Source: Mycolicibacterium sp. S2-37 (GTDB lineage Bacteria; Actinomycetota; Actinomycetes; Mycobacteriales; Mycobacteriaceae). Taken from it: a stretch of DNA of 64,000 nucleotides. Position 1 is the first letter of the stretch; the number at the start of each line of letters is the position of its first letter. The stretch covers positions 124,001 through 188,000 of the forward strand of contig NZ_JAFEVR010000013.1 of assembly GCF_017352375.1 (NCBI RefSeq), given 5' to 3'. The notes under the pieces are model-generated. The model was not told the DNA's origin. It searched no databases and worked only from the letters and a program-made list of their open reading frames with translations. This document shows positions 1 through 8,677 of this stretch, in pieces. The position numbers were made by a program, and so were the translations under genes.

Positions 1-60
1 CGCGCGCTGGAGAAAATCGCCGAACGGCCCTTGAGTGCCCGGAGAGGGAAGAAGCCATGA
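1..60 (+). CDS. rsmH: 16S rRNA (cytosine-1402-N4) methyltransferase RsmH, C-terminal end (partial)
   Basis: Only the last 19 codons are inside the window; they read RALEKIAERPLSARRGKKP and stop with TGA at 58-60. The basic tail with a leucine/alanine helix fits the end of RsmH (MraW), which methylates cytosine 1402 of 16S rRNA and in actinobacteria is encoded just before the FtsL-like gene. The next gene begins with ATG at 57, giving the ATGA overlap usual in this cluster. The identification rests on position and tail composition, because no catalytic part is visible. Confidence 0.75.
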   Translation, partial: RALEKIAERPLSARRGKKP

Positions 61-1088
61 AGCCCAAGCGATCCACTCCGGTGCCCGGCGACCAGCGGCG
101 CAAGCCACGCCAGCAGACCCGCACCACTCGGCGAGGTGTCGAGGCCGCACCCGGTCGTGCGCGCCCCACGCGCGACCCGAGGTCGGCACCCCACACCAGC
201 CCGGTTCCGCGGCCGACTGGGCGGCCCGCCGGCCAGCCCGCACGGCCCAAGAACACCACCCAGGCCAAGGCGCGGGCCAAGGCCCGGAAAGCCAAGGCGC
301 CGAAGGTCGTTCGCCCACCGCTGCGCGAGCGGCTGATCCTCAAGCTGGCCTCGGTGGAGTTCAACCCACGCACCCTGCTGGCCCGCGTTCCGTTCGTCGT
401 GCTGGTCATCGGCGCGCTCGGACTCGGCCTCGGCATCACACTGTGGCTGTCCACCGGCGCGGCCGAACGGTCCTATCAGCTGGGCGCACTGCGCGAGACG
501 AATCAGGGCCTGCTGCAACAGAAAGAGGCCCTCGAGCGCGACGTCCTCGAGGCGCAGGCCGCGCCCGCGCTGGCCGAGGCGGCCCGCAAGCTCGGAATGA
601 TCCCCTCGCGCGACACCGCCCACCTGGTCCAGGACCCGGCGGGCAACTGGATCGTGGTGGGTGAACCCAAACCGGCCGAAGGCGTTCCGCCGCCGCCGCT
701 GAACACCCCGCTGCCCGAGGACACGCCGCCTCCGCCGCCGGCTGCCGGGAATTCGCCGCGTGTCGTCGATACTCGAGAGGTGCCCGTCCGTGTGACCCAG
801 AATCCGCTGACACCGGCCGTACCCCTGGGTGGGGCACCGCATCTCGTCCCCGGTGCCGCCGTCCCGGCGGCGCCCGGTGCGCTGCCCCTCGCACCGGCGC
901 CGCAGGTGCCCGCGCCGCTGCCGGCACCGGCACCGGTTGCCGCGCCGGCGCCGGTTGCCGCGCCGGCGCCACCCGCGCCGCCCGCGGTCATCGGCCCGGA
1001 TCACCTGGCCGCCGACGCTGCGTCTCCGCAGCCCGGCCCGGCCGCCGTCGGAGAACAGTTCACACCCGTCCCCGGAGCCGGCGCGTGA
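57..1088 (+). CDS. ftsL: FtsL-like proline-rich membrane division protein (Rv2164c type)
   Basis: A 343-residue bitopic membrane protein. Residues 1-100 are strongly basic and proline-rich and would be cytoplasmic. One hydrophobic segment spans about 108-133, followed by a short coiled-coil-like region (about 138-182) rich in Leu, Glu and Gln, as in FtsL/DivIC proteins. The last 150 residues are Pro/Ala-rich with an APVAAP repeat. It lies between rsmH and pbpB, the usual place of ftsL, and would link FtsQ, FtsB-type partners and PbpB at the septum outside the membrane. The C-terminal extension is a mycobacterial trait. ATG at 57 overlaps the rsmH stop. Confidence 0.82.
   Translation: MKPKRSTPVPGDQRRKPRQQTRTTRRGVEAAPGRARPTRDPRSAPHTSPVPRPTGRPAGQPARPKNTTQAKARAKARKAKAPKVVRPPLRERLILKLASVEFNPRTLLARVPFVVLVIGALGLGLGITLWLSTGAAERSYQLGALRETNQGLLQQKEALERDVLEAQAAPALAEAARKLGMIPSRDTAHLVQDPAGNWIVVGEPKPAEGVPPPPLNTPLPEDTPPPPPAAGNSPRVVDTREVPVRVTQNPLTPAVPLGGAPHLVPGAAVPAAPGALPLAPAPQVPAPLPAPAPVAAPAPVAAPAPPAPPAVIGPDHLAADAASPQPGPAAVGEQFTPVPGAGA
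933..968 (+). repeat. Perfect 18-bp tandem duplication in the FtsL-like gene
   Basis: Positions 933-950 and 951-968 are identical 18-base units (CCGGTTGCCGCGCCGGCG) encoding the Ala-Pro-Val-Ala repeat of the extracytoplasmic tail. Being in frame and a multiple of three, the array can expand or contract by slippage without breaking the gene. Confidence 0.9.
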
Positions 1089-3031
1089 GCAGGCGCGGCG
1101 CGGCGCGGGGGGCCACGCCGCGGGGCAAGACCACCGCCAAGGTCCGCGGGACCAGCCCGGCCCCGGGGCACTCCGCGAAATCCCGGCGGGTCCGCAAGGC
1201 CGCCACGGCCGGCGGTGAAACCGGCTTGAAGAGTTCGTCATTCGTGTTCCGGCAGCGGGCCGGTATGGCGGTCATCTTCGTGCTGCTGATCGTCGCGGGC
1301 GGTCAGCTGTTCACTCTGCAGGTGCCACGCGCCGAGGGGCTGCGCGCCGAGGCGGCCGGACAGCTGAAGGTCACCGACGTCCAGAAGGCGGTGCGCGGCA
1401 GCATCGTCGACCGCAACGAGGACAAGCTGGCCTTCACCATCGAGGCCCGCGCGCTGACGTTCCAGCCCGTCAAGGTGCGCAAGATGCTCGACGAGGCGCG
1501 GGCCAAATCCGACGAGGCGCCCGAGACCAACCGCAGGCTCGCCGAGATCGCCGACGCGGTGGCGGCCCGGCTGGGCAACAAACCCGACGCCAAGACCGTC
1601 CTGAAGAAGCTGAAGAGCAACGAGACGTTCGTCTACCTCGCCCGCGCCGTCGATCCGGGGATCTCCGATGCGATCACCACGGAGTTCCCCGAGGTGGGCT
1701 CCGAGCGTCAGGACATCCGCCAGTACCCGGGCGGGTCACTGGCCGCCAACGTCGTCGGCGGGATCGACTGGGACGGCCACGGACTGCTCGGACTCGAGGA
1801 TTCGATGGACGCCGTGTTGGCGGGAACCGACGGTTCGGTCACCTACGACCGGGGCTCCGACGGTGTGGTCATCCCCGGCAGCTACCGCAACCGCCACGAT
1901 GCGGTCGACGGTTCCACCGTTCAGCTCACCCTCGACGACGACATCCAGTTCTACGTCCAGCAACAGGTGCAGATGGCCAAGGACGCCTCCGGCGCCAAGA
2001 ACGTCTCGGCCGTGGTGCTCGACGCGAAAACCGCTGAGGTGCTCGCGATGTCGAACGACAACACCTTCGACCCCAGCCAGGACATCGGCCGCCAGGACAA
2101 GCGTCAGATCGGCAACCTTCCGGTGTCCTCGCCGTTCGAGCCGGGCTCGGTGAACAAGATCGTCGCGGCCGCCGCCGCCATCGAGTACGGGTTGACCAAT
2201 CCCGACGAGGTGCTGCAGGTACCGGGTTCCATCCACATGGGTGGGGTCACCGTCGGTGACGCCTGGAGCCACGGCGTGATGCCGTACACCACCACCGGGG
2301 TGTTCGGGAAGTCCTCCAACGTCGGCACGCTGATGCTCGCCGAGCGCATCGGGCCCGAGCGCTACTCGGAGATGCTGCGCAAATTCGGCCTCGGCCAGCG
2401 CACCGGTGTGGGCCTGCCCGGTGAGAGCGCGGGCCTGGTGCCGCCCATCCACCAGTGGTCAGGCAGCACGTTCTCGAATCTCCCCATCGGACAGGGCCTT
2501 TCGATGACCCTGCTGCAGATGGCCGGGATGTACCAGGCCATCGCGAACGACGGCGTGCGCATCCCGCCGCGCATCCTCAAGGCGACGATCGCCCCCGACG
2601 GCACCCGCACCGAGGAACCGCGACCCGAGGGCATCCCGGTGGTCTCGGCGCAGACCGCGCGCACCGTGCGCGACATGTTCCGCGCCGTGGTGCAGCGCGA
2701 CCCGATGGGCGTGCAGCAGGGCACCGGGCCTGCGGCGGCCGTGCAGGGCTATCAGATCGCCGGGAAGACCGGCACCGCCCAGCAGATCAACCCCGCGTGC
2801 GGCTGCTACTACAGCGACGTCTACTGGATCACTTTCGCCGGGATGGCCACCGCGGACGATCCGCGCTATGTCATCGGCATCATGATGGACGCCCCGCACC
2901 GCGCAGCGGACGGTTCCCCCGGGTCGTCGGCGGCGCCGCTGTTCCACAACATCGCGTCGTGGCTGCTGCGACGGGAGAACGTGCCGCTGTCTCCCGACCC
3001 CGGTCGGCCGCTCACGCTGCAGGCCACCTGA
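1085..3031 (+). CDS. pbpB: Septal class B penicillin-binding protein PbpB (PBP2/FtsI), peptidoglycan transpeptidase
   Basis: A 648-residue D,D-transpeptidase that cross-links septal peptidoglycan with FtsW. After a basic cytoplasmic stretch of about 55 residues there is one membrane segment (about 60-80), a pedestal domain, then the penicillin-binding domain. All three active-site motifs are present: SVNK with nucleophile Ser355 and Lys358, SSN at 410-412 and KTG at 561-563. GTG at 1085 overlaps the previous stop by four bases. A CGCYY segment follows the KTG motif. Downstream is murE after a 55-base gap. Length and motifs match mycobacterial PbpB. Confidence 0.97.
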   Translation: MSRRGAARGATPRGKTTAKVRGTSPAPGHSAKSRRVRKAATAGGETGLKSSSFVFRQRAGMAVIFVLLIVAGGQLFTLQVPRAEGLRAEAAGQLKVTDVQKAVRGSIVDRNEDKLAFTIEARALTFQPVKVRKMLDEARAKSDEAPETNRRLAEIADAVAARLGNKPDAKTVLKKLKSNETFVYLARAVDPGISDAITTEFPEVGSERQDIRQYPGGSLAANVVGGIDWDGHGLLGLEDSMDAVLAGTDGSVTYDRGSDGVVIPGSYRNRHDAVDGSTVQLTLDDDIQFYVQQQVQMAKDASGAKNVSAVVLDAKTAEVLAMSNDNTFDPSQDIGRQDKRQIGNLPVSSPFEPGSVNKIVAAAAAIEYGLTNPDEVLQVPGSIHMGGVTVGDAWSHGVMPYTTTGVFGKSSNVGTLMLAERIGPERYSEMLRKFGLGQRTGVGLPGESAGLVPPIHQWSGSTFSNLPIGQGLSMTLLQMAGMYQAIANDGVRIPPRILKATIAPDGTRTEEPRPEGIPVVSAQTARTVRDMFRAVVQRDPMGVQQGTGPAAAVQGYQIAGKTGTAQQINPACGCYYSDVYWITFAGMATADDPRYVIGIMMDAPHRAADGSPGSSAAPLFHNIASWLLRRENVPLSPDPGRPLTLQAT

Positions 3032-3086
3032 GTCCGCTCGGTCGGTCGGCGCCGCCGCGGGTGCAGATCGGTACTGTGTCAACGCC

Positions 3087-4604
3087 ATGAAGCTCCGCCC
3101 CAGCCAGCCCGCCGGATACCGGCTCCCCGCCCTCGCCGAGCAGGTGCGGGCCGTTCCCGCGGTCCTGCCGGTGCCCGACATCCGGGTCACGGGTGTGACG
3201 TTGCGCGGGCAGGACGCGCTACCCGGCGACCTGTTCGCTGCGCTTCCCGGCGCCACCTCGCACGGCGCGAACTACGTCGCCGATGCGGTGGCGGGCGGTG
3301 CGGTGGCCGTCCTGACCGATGTGGGCGGAGCGGCCCTGCTCAGAGACGTTCCGGCCGTCCCGGTACTGGTGCACCCCGAGCCCCGCTCCGTGCTGGGCGC
3401 GGTCGCGGCGACGGTGTACGGCCACCCGTCGCAGCAGTTGCGGGTGATCGGCGTGACCGGAACGTCAGGAAAGACGACCACCACCTATCTGCTCGAGGCC
3501 GGATTGCGCGCGGCCGACCGGGTCGCCGGCTTGATCGGCACCGTCGGGGTGCGCATCGACGGACGCGACCAGCCCAGCGCGCTGACCACCCCGGAGGCCC
3601 CTGACCTGCAGGCGCTGCTCGCCGTCATGGCCGAGCAGGGCGTCGACACGGTGGTCATGGAGGTGTCCAGCCACGCGCTGGCCCTCGGACGGGTGGACGG
3701 CGTGCGCTTCGCGGCGGGCGGATTCACCAACCTGTCCCGCGACCATCTGGACTTCCATTCGACGATGGAGGAGTACTTCGACGCCAAGGCGCGACTGTTC
3801 GATCCGCAGTCGCCGACCCATGCGGCCGTCTCGGTGGTGTGCGTCGACGACCAGTACGGGCGCGCCATGGCGGCCAGGGCGCACCACGCGGTCACGGTCA
3901 GCGCGACGGACCGCCCCGCCGACTGGTGCGCCGAAGACGTTCGCCCGGTCGACGGCGGAGCGCAGGAGTTCACCGCCGTCGATCCGGCCGGAGTGCACCA
4001 CGGGCTGCGGCTGAGCCTGCCCGGCGCCTACAACATCGCCAACGCACTGCTGGCGGTCGCGCTGCTCGACACCGTCGGGGTGTCACCCGAGCAGGCGGCG
4101 CCCGGGCTGCGCACGGCCACCGTCCCGGGCCGGCTGGAGGCGGTCGAGCGCGGACAGGACTTTCTCGCGCTGGTCGACTACGCGCACAAACCGGGCGCGT
4201 TGCGCGCGGTGCTCGACACCCTGCGCGCGCAGACGTCCGGGCGGCTGGGCGTGGTTTTCGGGGCCGGCGGCGACCGCGACCCCGGAAAGCGGGAACCGAT
4301 GGGCGCCGTGGCCGCCGAGCTGGCCGATCTCGTCGTCGTCACCGACGACAATCCGCGCAGCGAGGATCCGGCCGCGATCCGGGCGGCGATCATCGCGGGC
4401 GCGCGGGCGGCAGGCGGCGGCGCTGACGTCGTCGAGATCGGCGACCGCCGGCAGGCGATCGCCCATGCGGTGGCCTGGGCCCGCCCCGGCGATGTCGTCC
4501 TGGTGGCGGGCAAAGGTCACGAGACCGGGCAGACTGCAGGCGGACACACCCGCCCGTTCGACGACCGTACCGAGCTGGCCGACGCGCTGGATGAGCTCCG
4601 ATGA
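3087..4604 (+). CDS. murE: UDP-MurNAc-L-Ala-D-Glu:meso-diaminopimelate ligase MurE
   Basis: A 505-residue cytoplasmic ATP-dependent ligase that adds the third stem-peptide residue to UDP-MurNAc-dipeptide. The Mur N-terminal domain is followed by the ATP-binding P-loop GTSGKTTTT (Lys129), the central domain with an EVSSHAL motif, and the C-terminal domain. The DNPR motif at 421-424 is the signature of meso-diaminopimelate rather than lysine selection, as expected for mycobacterial murein. The gene starts with ATG and ends overlapping murF by four bases (ATGA), indicating coupled translation. Confidence 0.97.
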   Translation: MKLRPSQPAGYRLPALAEQVRAVPAVLPVPDIRVTGVTLRGQDALPGDLFAALPGATSHGANYVADAVAGGAVAVLTDVGGAALLRDVPAVPVLVHPEPRSVLGAVAATVYGHPSQQLRVIGVTGTSGKTTTTYLLEAGLRAADRVAGLIGTVGVRIDGRDQPSALTTPEAPDLQALLAVMAEQGVDTVVMEVSSHALALGRVDGVRFAAGGFTNLSRDHLDFHSTMEEYFDAKARLFDPQSPTHAAVSVVCVDDQYGRAMAARAHHAVTVSATDRPADWCAEDVRPVDGGAQEFTAVDPAGVHHGLRLSLPGAYNIANALLAVALLDTVGVSPEQAAPGLRTATVPGRLEAVERGQDFLALVDYAHKPGALRAVLDTLRAQTSGRLGVVFGAGGDRDPGKREPMGAVAAELADLVVVTDDNPRSEDPAAIRAAIIAGARAAGGGADVVEIGDRRQAIAHAVAWARPGDVVLVAGKGHETGQTAGGHTRPFDDRTELADALDELR

Positions 4605-6127
4605 TCGAACTCACCCTCGCCCGGGTCGCCGAGATCGTCGGCGGCCGGCTCGCCGACGTCTCCGAGGAGGACGCGGCCACCACCGTCATCACCGGCACCG
4701 TCGAGTTCGACTCGCGGGCTGTCACACCGGGCGGGCTGTTCCTGGCGCTGCCGGGCGCCCGGGCCGACGGCCACGACTTCGCCGCCGGCGCGGTGGCCGC
4801 GGGCGCGGCCGCGGTGCTGGCAGCACGGCCGGTCGGGGTGCCCGCGGTCGTTGTCGAGCCCAGTCCCGCCGCGCTCGCACCCGACGCCGGTGCGGGGGTA
4901 CTCGAACACGACACCGACGGTGCCGGGGCGGCGGTGCTGGCCGCGCTGGCCCGGCTCGCAGCGGCGGTCGCCGCCGAACTGGTCGCCGGCGGGCTGCGGA
5001 TCATCGGGATCACCGGATCGTCGGGTAAGACCTCGACCAAGGATCTGGTCGCCGCCGTGCTGGCCCCGTTGGGTGAGGTCATCGCGCCGCCGGGATCGTT
5101 CAACAACGAACTCGGCCACCCGTGGACGGTGCTGCGCGCCGGCCCCTCGACCGATTTCCTGGTGCTGGAAATGTCGGCGCGGCATCCCGGCAACATCGCC
5201 GCGCTCGCCGCGATCGCGCCGCCGTCGATCGCGGTGGTGCTCAACGTCGGCACCGCGCACCTCGGTGAGTTCGGTTCGCGCGAAGCGATTGCGGCAACGA
5301 AATCAGAACTGCCACAGGCTGTTCCGGCGTCAGGGGTGGTCATCCTCAATGCCGACGATCCCGCGGTGGCGGCGATGGCGGAGGTGACCCCGGCCCGGGT
5401 GGTGCGGGTGTCGCGGGAGCTCGGCGCCCCCGGCCAGGACGGGGGCGTCGACGTGTGGGCCGACGAGGTGGCACTCGACGAGTTGGCCCGGCCGCGGTTC
5501 ACCCTGCACACCGCGCAGCAGTCGGCGCCGGTCGCCCTCGCCGTACACGGCGACCACCAGGTGTCCAACGCGCTCAGTGCGGCGGCCGTCGCGCTGGAAT
5601 GCGGCGCCACCGTCGAGCAGGTCGCCGCCGCGCTCGCCGACGCGGGCCCGGTGTCACGGCACCGCATGCAGGTCAGCACCCGCGCCGACGGCGTCACCGT
5701 CGTCAACGACGCCTACAACGCCAACCCGGACTCCATGCGGGCGGGCCTCAAGGCGCTGGCCTGGATGGCCCGGTCCGGCGGAGGGAGGCGTCGCAGCTGG
5801 GCGGTGCTGGGGGAGATGGCCGAACTCGGCGACGACTCGATATCCGAGCACGACGCCATCGGCCGGCTCGCGGTGCGCTTAGATGTGTCTCGACTCATCG
5901 TCGTCGGATCCGGGAGGTCAGCGGGCGCCATGCACAAGGGGGCGGTCATGGAGGGTTCCTGGGGTTCGGAGGCGACGCAGGTGGCCGACGCCGACGCGGC
6001 ACTGAGCCTGCTGCGCGAGGAACTCGCCCCCGGTGACGTCGTGCTGGTGAAGGCGTCGAACTCGGCGGGGCTGGGCCCGTTGGCCGACGCACTGGCCGCA
6101 GACGGCCCGCCCGGTCGGGAGGCCTGA
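4601..6127 (+). CDS. murF: UDP-MurNAc-tripeptide:D-Ala-D-Ala ligase MurF
   Basis: A 508-residue Mur ligase that adds D-Ala-D-Ala, completing the UDP-MurNAc pentapeptide. The P-loop is GSSGKTSTK with Lys143, followed by the FNNELGHP segment typical of MurF and a C-terminal domain containing the NDAYNANPDSM motif. The start overlaps the murE stop by four bases and the stop overlaps the mraY start by one base, so it sits inside the tightly packed murE-murF-mraY-murD block. Length is slightly above the family norm because of Ala/Gly-rich loops. Confidence 0.97.
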   Translation: MIELTLARVAEIVGGRLADVSEEDAATTVITGTVEFDSRAVTPGGLFLALPGARADGHDFAAGAVAAGAAAVLAARPVGVPAVVVEPSPAALAPDAGAGVLEHDTDGAGAAVLAALARLAAAVAAELVAGGLRIIGITGSSGKTSTKDLVAAVLAPLGEVIAPPGSFNNELGHPWTVLRAGPSTDFLVLEMSARHPGNIAALAAIAPPSIAVVLNVGTAHLGEFGSREAIAATKSELPQAVPASGVVILNADDPAVAAMAEVTPARVVRVSRELGAPGQDGGVDVWADEVALDELARPRFTLHTAQQSAPVALAVHGDHQVSNALSAAAVALECGATVEQVAAALADAGPVSRHRMQVSTRADGVTVVNDAYNANPDSMRAGLKALAWMARSGGGRRRSWAVLGEMAELGDDSISEHDAIGRLAVRLDVSRLIVVGSGRSAGAMHKGAVMEGSWGSEATQVADADAALSLLREELAPGDVVLVKASNSAGLGPLADALAADGPPGREA

Positions 6128-7206
6128 TGCGGCAGATCCTCATCGCCGTCGGCATCGCGCTGGCGGTGTCGATCCTGCTGACCCCGGTGCTCATCCGGTT
6201 GTTCACCCGGCAGGGCTTCGGCCACGAGATCCGCGAGGACGGCCCACCCAGTCACCGCAAGAAGCGCGGCACCCCGTCGATGGGCGGCGTCGCGATCCTC
6301 GCCGGCATCTGGGCCGGCTATCTGGGCACCCACCTGGTCGGGGTGGCGCTCGGCGGCGAAGGGCCGTCGGCCTCGGGCCTGCTGGTGCTGTTCCTGGCCA
6401 CCGCGCTCGGTGTGGTCGGCTTCATCGACGACCTGATCAAGATCCGGCGGGCCCGCAATCTCGGACTGAACAAGACCGCCAAGACCGTCGGCATCCTGGC
6501 CGCCGCCGTGCTCTTCGGCCTGCTGGCCCTGCAGTTCCGCAACGCCGACGGGTTGACGCCGGGCAGCCCCGAGCTGTCCTACGTCCGCGAGATCGCCACG
6601 GTCACCATGGCGCCGCTGATCTTCGTGCTGTTCTGTGTCGTCATCGTCAGCGCCTGGTCCAACGCGGTGAACTTCACCGACGGTCTCGACGGGCTGGCCG
6701 CCGGAGCAATGGCGATGGTGAGCGCGGCCTACGTGCTGATCACGTTCTGGCAGTACCGCAACGCGTGTGCGACCAGCCCGGGCCTGGGCTGCTACAACGT
6801 GCGCGATCCGCTCGACCTCGCGCTGATCGCCGCGGCCGCGGCGGGCGCCTGCATCGGCTTCCTGTGGTGGAACGCCGCGCCGGCCAAGATCTTCATGGGC
6901 GACACCGGTTCCCTCGGCCTGGGCGGCATCATCGCCGGCCTGTCGGTCACCAGCCGCACCGAGATCCTGGCCGTCGTGCTCGGCGCCCTGTTCGTCGCCG
7001 AGGTGACCTCGGTGGTGGTCCAGATCCTGGCGTTCCGCACCACCGGCAGGCGGGTGTTCCGGATGGCGCCGTTCCACCACCACTTCGAGCTGGTCGGCTG
7101 GGCCGAGACCACCGTCATCATCCGGTTCTGGCTGCTCACCGCCATCGCCTGCGGCCTCGGGGTGGCGCTGTTCTACAGCGAGTGGCTCACCGCCGTCGGA
7201 GCCTGA
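6127..7206 (+). CDS. mraY: Phospho-MurNAc-pentapeptide translocase MraY
   Basis: A 359-residue polytopic membrane enzyme (about ten helices) that transfers phospho-MurNAc-pentapeptide to undecaprenyl phosphate, giving lipid I. Diagnostic motifs are present: DDLIK in the first cytoplasmic loop, NAVNFTDGLDGLA, the catalytic FMGDTGSLGLGG region and the HHHFE loop near the C-terminus. ATG at 6127 overlaps the murF stop by one base; murD follows after a single base. It is the membrane entry point for the cytoplasmic Mur products. Confidence 0.98.
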   Translation: MRQILIAVGIALAVSILLTPVLIRLFTRQGFGHEIREDGPPSHRKKRGTPSMGGVAILAGIWAGYLGTHLVGVALGGEGPSASGLLVLFLATALGVVGFIDDLIKIRRARNLGLNKTAKTVGILAAAVLFGLLALQFRNADGLTPGSPELSYVREIATVTMAPLIFVLFCVVIVSAWSNAVNFTDGLDGLAAGAMAMVSAAYVLITFWQYRNACATSPGLGCYNVRDPLDLALIAAAAAGACIGFLWWNAAPAKIFMGDTGSLGLGGIIAGLSVTSRTEILAVVLGALFVAEVTSVVVQILAFRTTGRRVFRMAPFHHHFELVGWAETTVIIRFWLLTAIACGLGVALFYSEWLTAVGA

Positions 7207-7207
7207 C

Positions 7208-8671
7208 ATGACGCGCGCGGTCGTCGATCCGCTCACCCCCGGCACCCGCGTGCTGATCACCGGCGCCGGTCTCACCGGCCGCTCGGTCAGCGCGGTACTG
7301 GAACCCACCGGCGTGCGGATGACGATCTGCGACGACGACCCGCTGGCACTGCAGCGGCTGGTCACCCCGGCCCGCGTGGTCACCACCGCCGAGGCCGTGG
7401 CGGCCATCGGCGACTACGCGCTGGTCGTCACCAGCCCCGGCTTCCCGCCGGCGGCCCCCGTGCTGGCCGCCGCCGCAGCGGCAGGCGTCCCGGTGTGGGG
7501 TGACGTCGAGCTGGCATGGCGGCTGGACCGGGCGGGCTGGTTCGGGCCGCCGCGGCGCTGGCTGGTGGTCACCGGCACCAACGGCAAGACCACGACGACC
7601 TCGATGCTGCACGCGATGCTGCTCGCCGCCGGTCGGCGCGCGGTGCTGTGCGGCAACATCGGCAACCCGGTGTTGGACATGCTGACCGAACCGGCCGAGA
7701 TCCTGGCTGTCGAGCTGTCGAGCTTCCAGCTGCACTGGGCGCCGTCGGTGCGGCCCGACGCCGGGGTGGTGCTCAACATCGCCGAGGATCACCTCGACTG
7801 GCACGGGTCGATGGCGGCCTACGCCGCCGCCAAGGCCAGGGTGCTCGACGGCCGGGTGGCCGTCGTCGGGCTCGACGACCCGCTGGCCGCCGGCCTGCTC
7901 GACGGGGCAGCAGCCGCGGTGCGCACCGGCTTCCGGCTGGGCGAGCCCGCCGCCGGTGAGTTCGGGGTCCGCGACGGCGTCCTCGTCGACAACACCTTCG
8001 GCTCGCAGGTCGCGTTGGCGCACACCGCCGACATCCCGGTCGCGGGTCCGGTCGGGGTGCTCGACGCGCTGGCCGCGGCCGCGCTGGCTCGCGCCGCCGG
8101 GGTGGCTCCGGACGCGGTGAGCGCGGCGCTGCGGTCCTTCCGGGTCGGCCCGCACCGCGCGCAGGTCGTCGAGGTGATCGACGGCGTCACCTACGTCGAC
8201 GATTCCAAGGCCACCAATCCGCACGCAGCCAAGGCCTCGATCGCCGCCTATCCCCGGGTGGTGTGGATCGCGGGCGGAATGCTCAAGGGTGCGTCGGTGG
8301 ACGGACTGGTCGCCGGGGTCGCCGACCGGCTGGCCGGGGTGGTCCTCATCGGTCGCGACCGCGCGGTGATCGCCGACGCGTTATCGCGACACGCCCCGGA
8401 TGTCCCCGTCGTCGAGGTGGTGACGGGGGAGGATTCTGGGGTGCATGGGGCAAATGAGTCAGCTGTGAAGCATGTGACTCGAGTGGTCGACGCGTCCGGG
8501 GAGTCGCTGTCCGGCGCCGTGATGGCGGCGGTGGTCGAGGCCGCGCGCGGGCTCGCCCGCACCGGCGACACCGTCCTGCTGGCGCCGGCGGGTGCGTCGT
8601 TCGACCAGTTCAGCGGCTACGGCGCCCGCGGGGACGCGTTCGCCGCCGCGGTGCGCACCGGCATCCGGTAA
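7208..8671 (+). CDS. murD: UDP-MurNAc-L-alanine:D-glutamate ligase MurD
   Basis: A 487-residue Mur ligase that attaches D-glutamate to UDP-MurNAc-L-Ala. The N-terminal Rossmann-like domain (residues 1-95) begins with a GAGLTGRSV motif. The P-loop GTNGKTTTT has Lys127, followed by the ELSSFQL and NIAEDHLDWHGS segments typical of MurD, and a C-terminal domain with the DDSKATNP motif. A stretch around residues 395-430 is longer than in enteric MurD. The next gene, ftsW, begins six bases after the stop. Confidence 0.97.
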   Translation: MTRAVVDPLTPGTRVLITGAGLTGRSVSAVLEPTGVRMTICDDDPLALQRLVTPARVVTTAEAVAAIGDYALVVTSPGFPPAAPVLAAAAAAGVPVWGDVELAWRLDRAGWFGPPRRWLVVTGTNGKTTTTSMLHAMLLAAGRRAVLCGNIGNPVLDMLTEPAEILAVELSSFQLHWAPSVRPDAGVVLNIAEDHLDWHGSMAAYAAAKARVLDGRVAVVGLDDPLAAGLLDGAAAAVRTGFRLGEPAAGEFGVRDGVLVDNTFGSQVALAHTADIPVAGPVGVLDALAAAALARAAGVAPDAVSAALRSFRVGPHRAQVVEVIDGVTYVDDSKATNPHAAKASIAAYPRVVWIAGGMLKGASVDGLVAGVADRLAGVVLIGRDRAVIADALSRHAPDVPVVEVVTGEDSGVHGANESAVKHVTRVVDASGESLSGAVMAAVVEAARGLARTGDTVLLAPAGASFDQFSGYGARGDAFAAAVRTGIR

Positions 8672-8677
8672 CCGGCC

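Noticed and set aside
5713..7407. A 564-codon open frame on the minus strand opposite murF, mraY and the start of murD
   Set aside because: It is antisense to well-identified genes, has low-complexity Asp/Gln/His/Arg composition and no recognisable domain. Long antisense frames are expected at about 70% GC with third-position GC bias.
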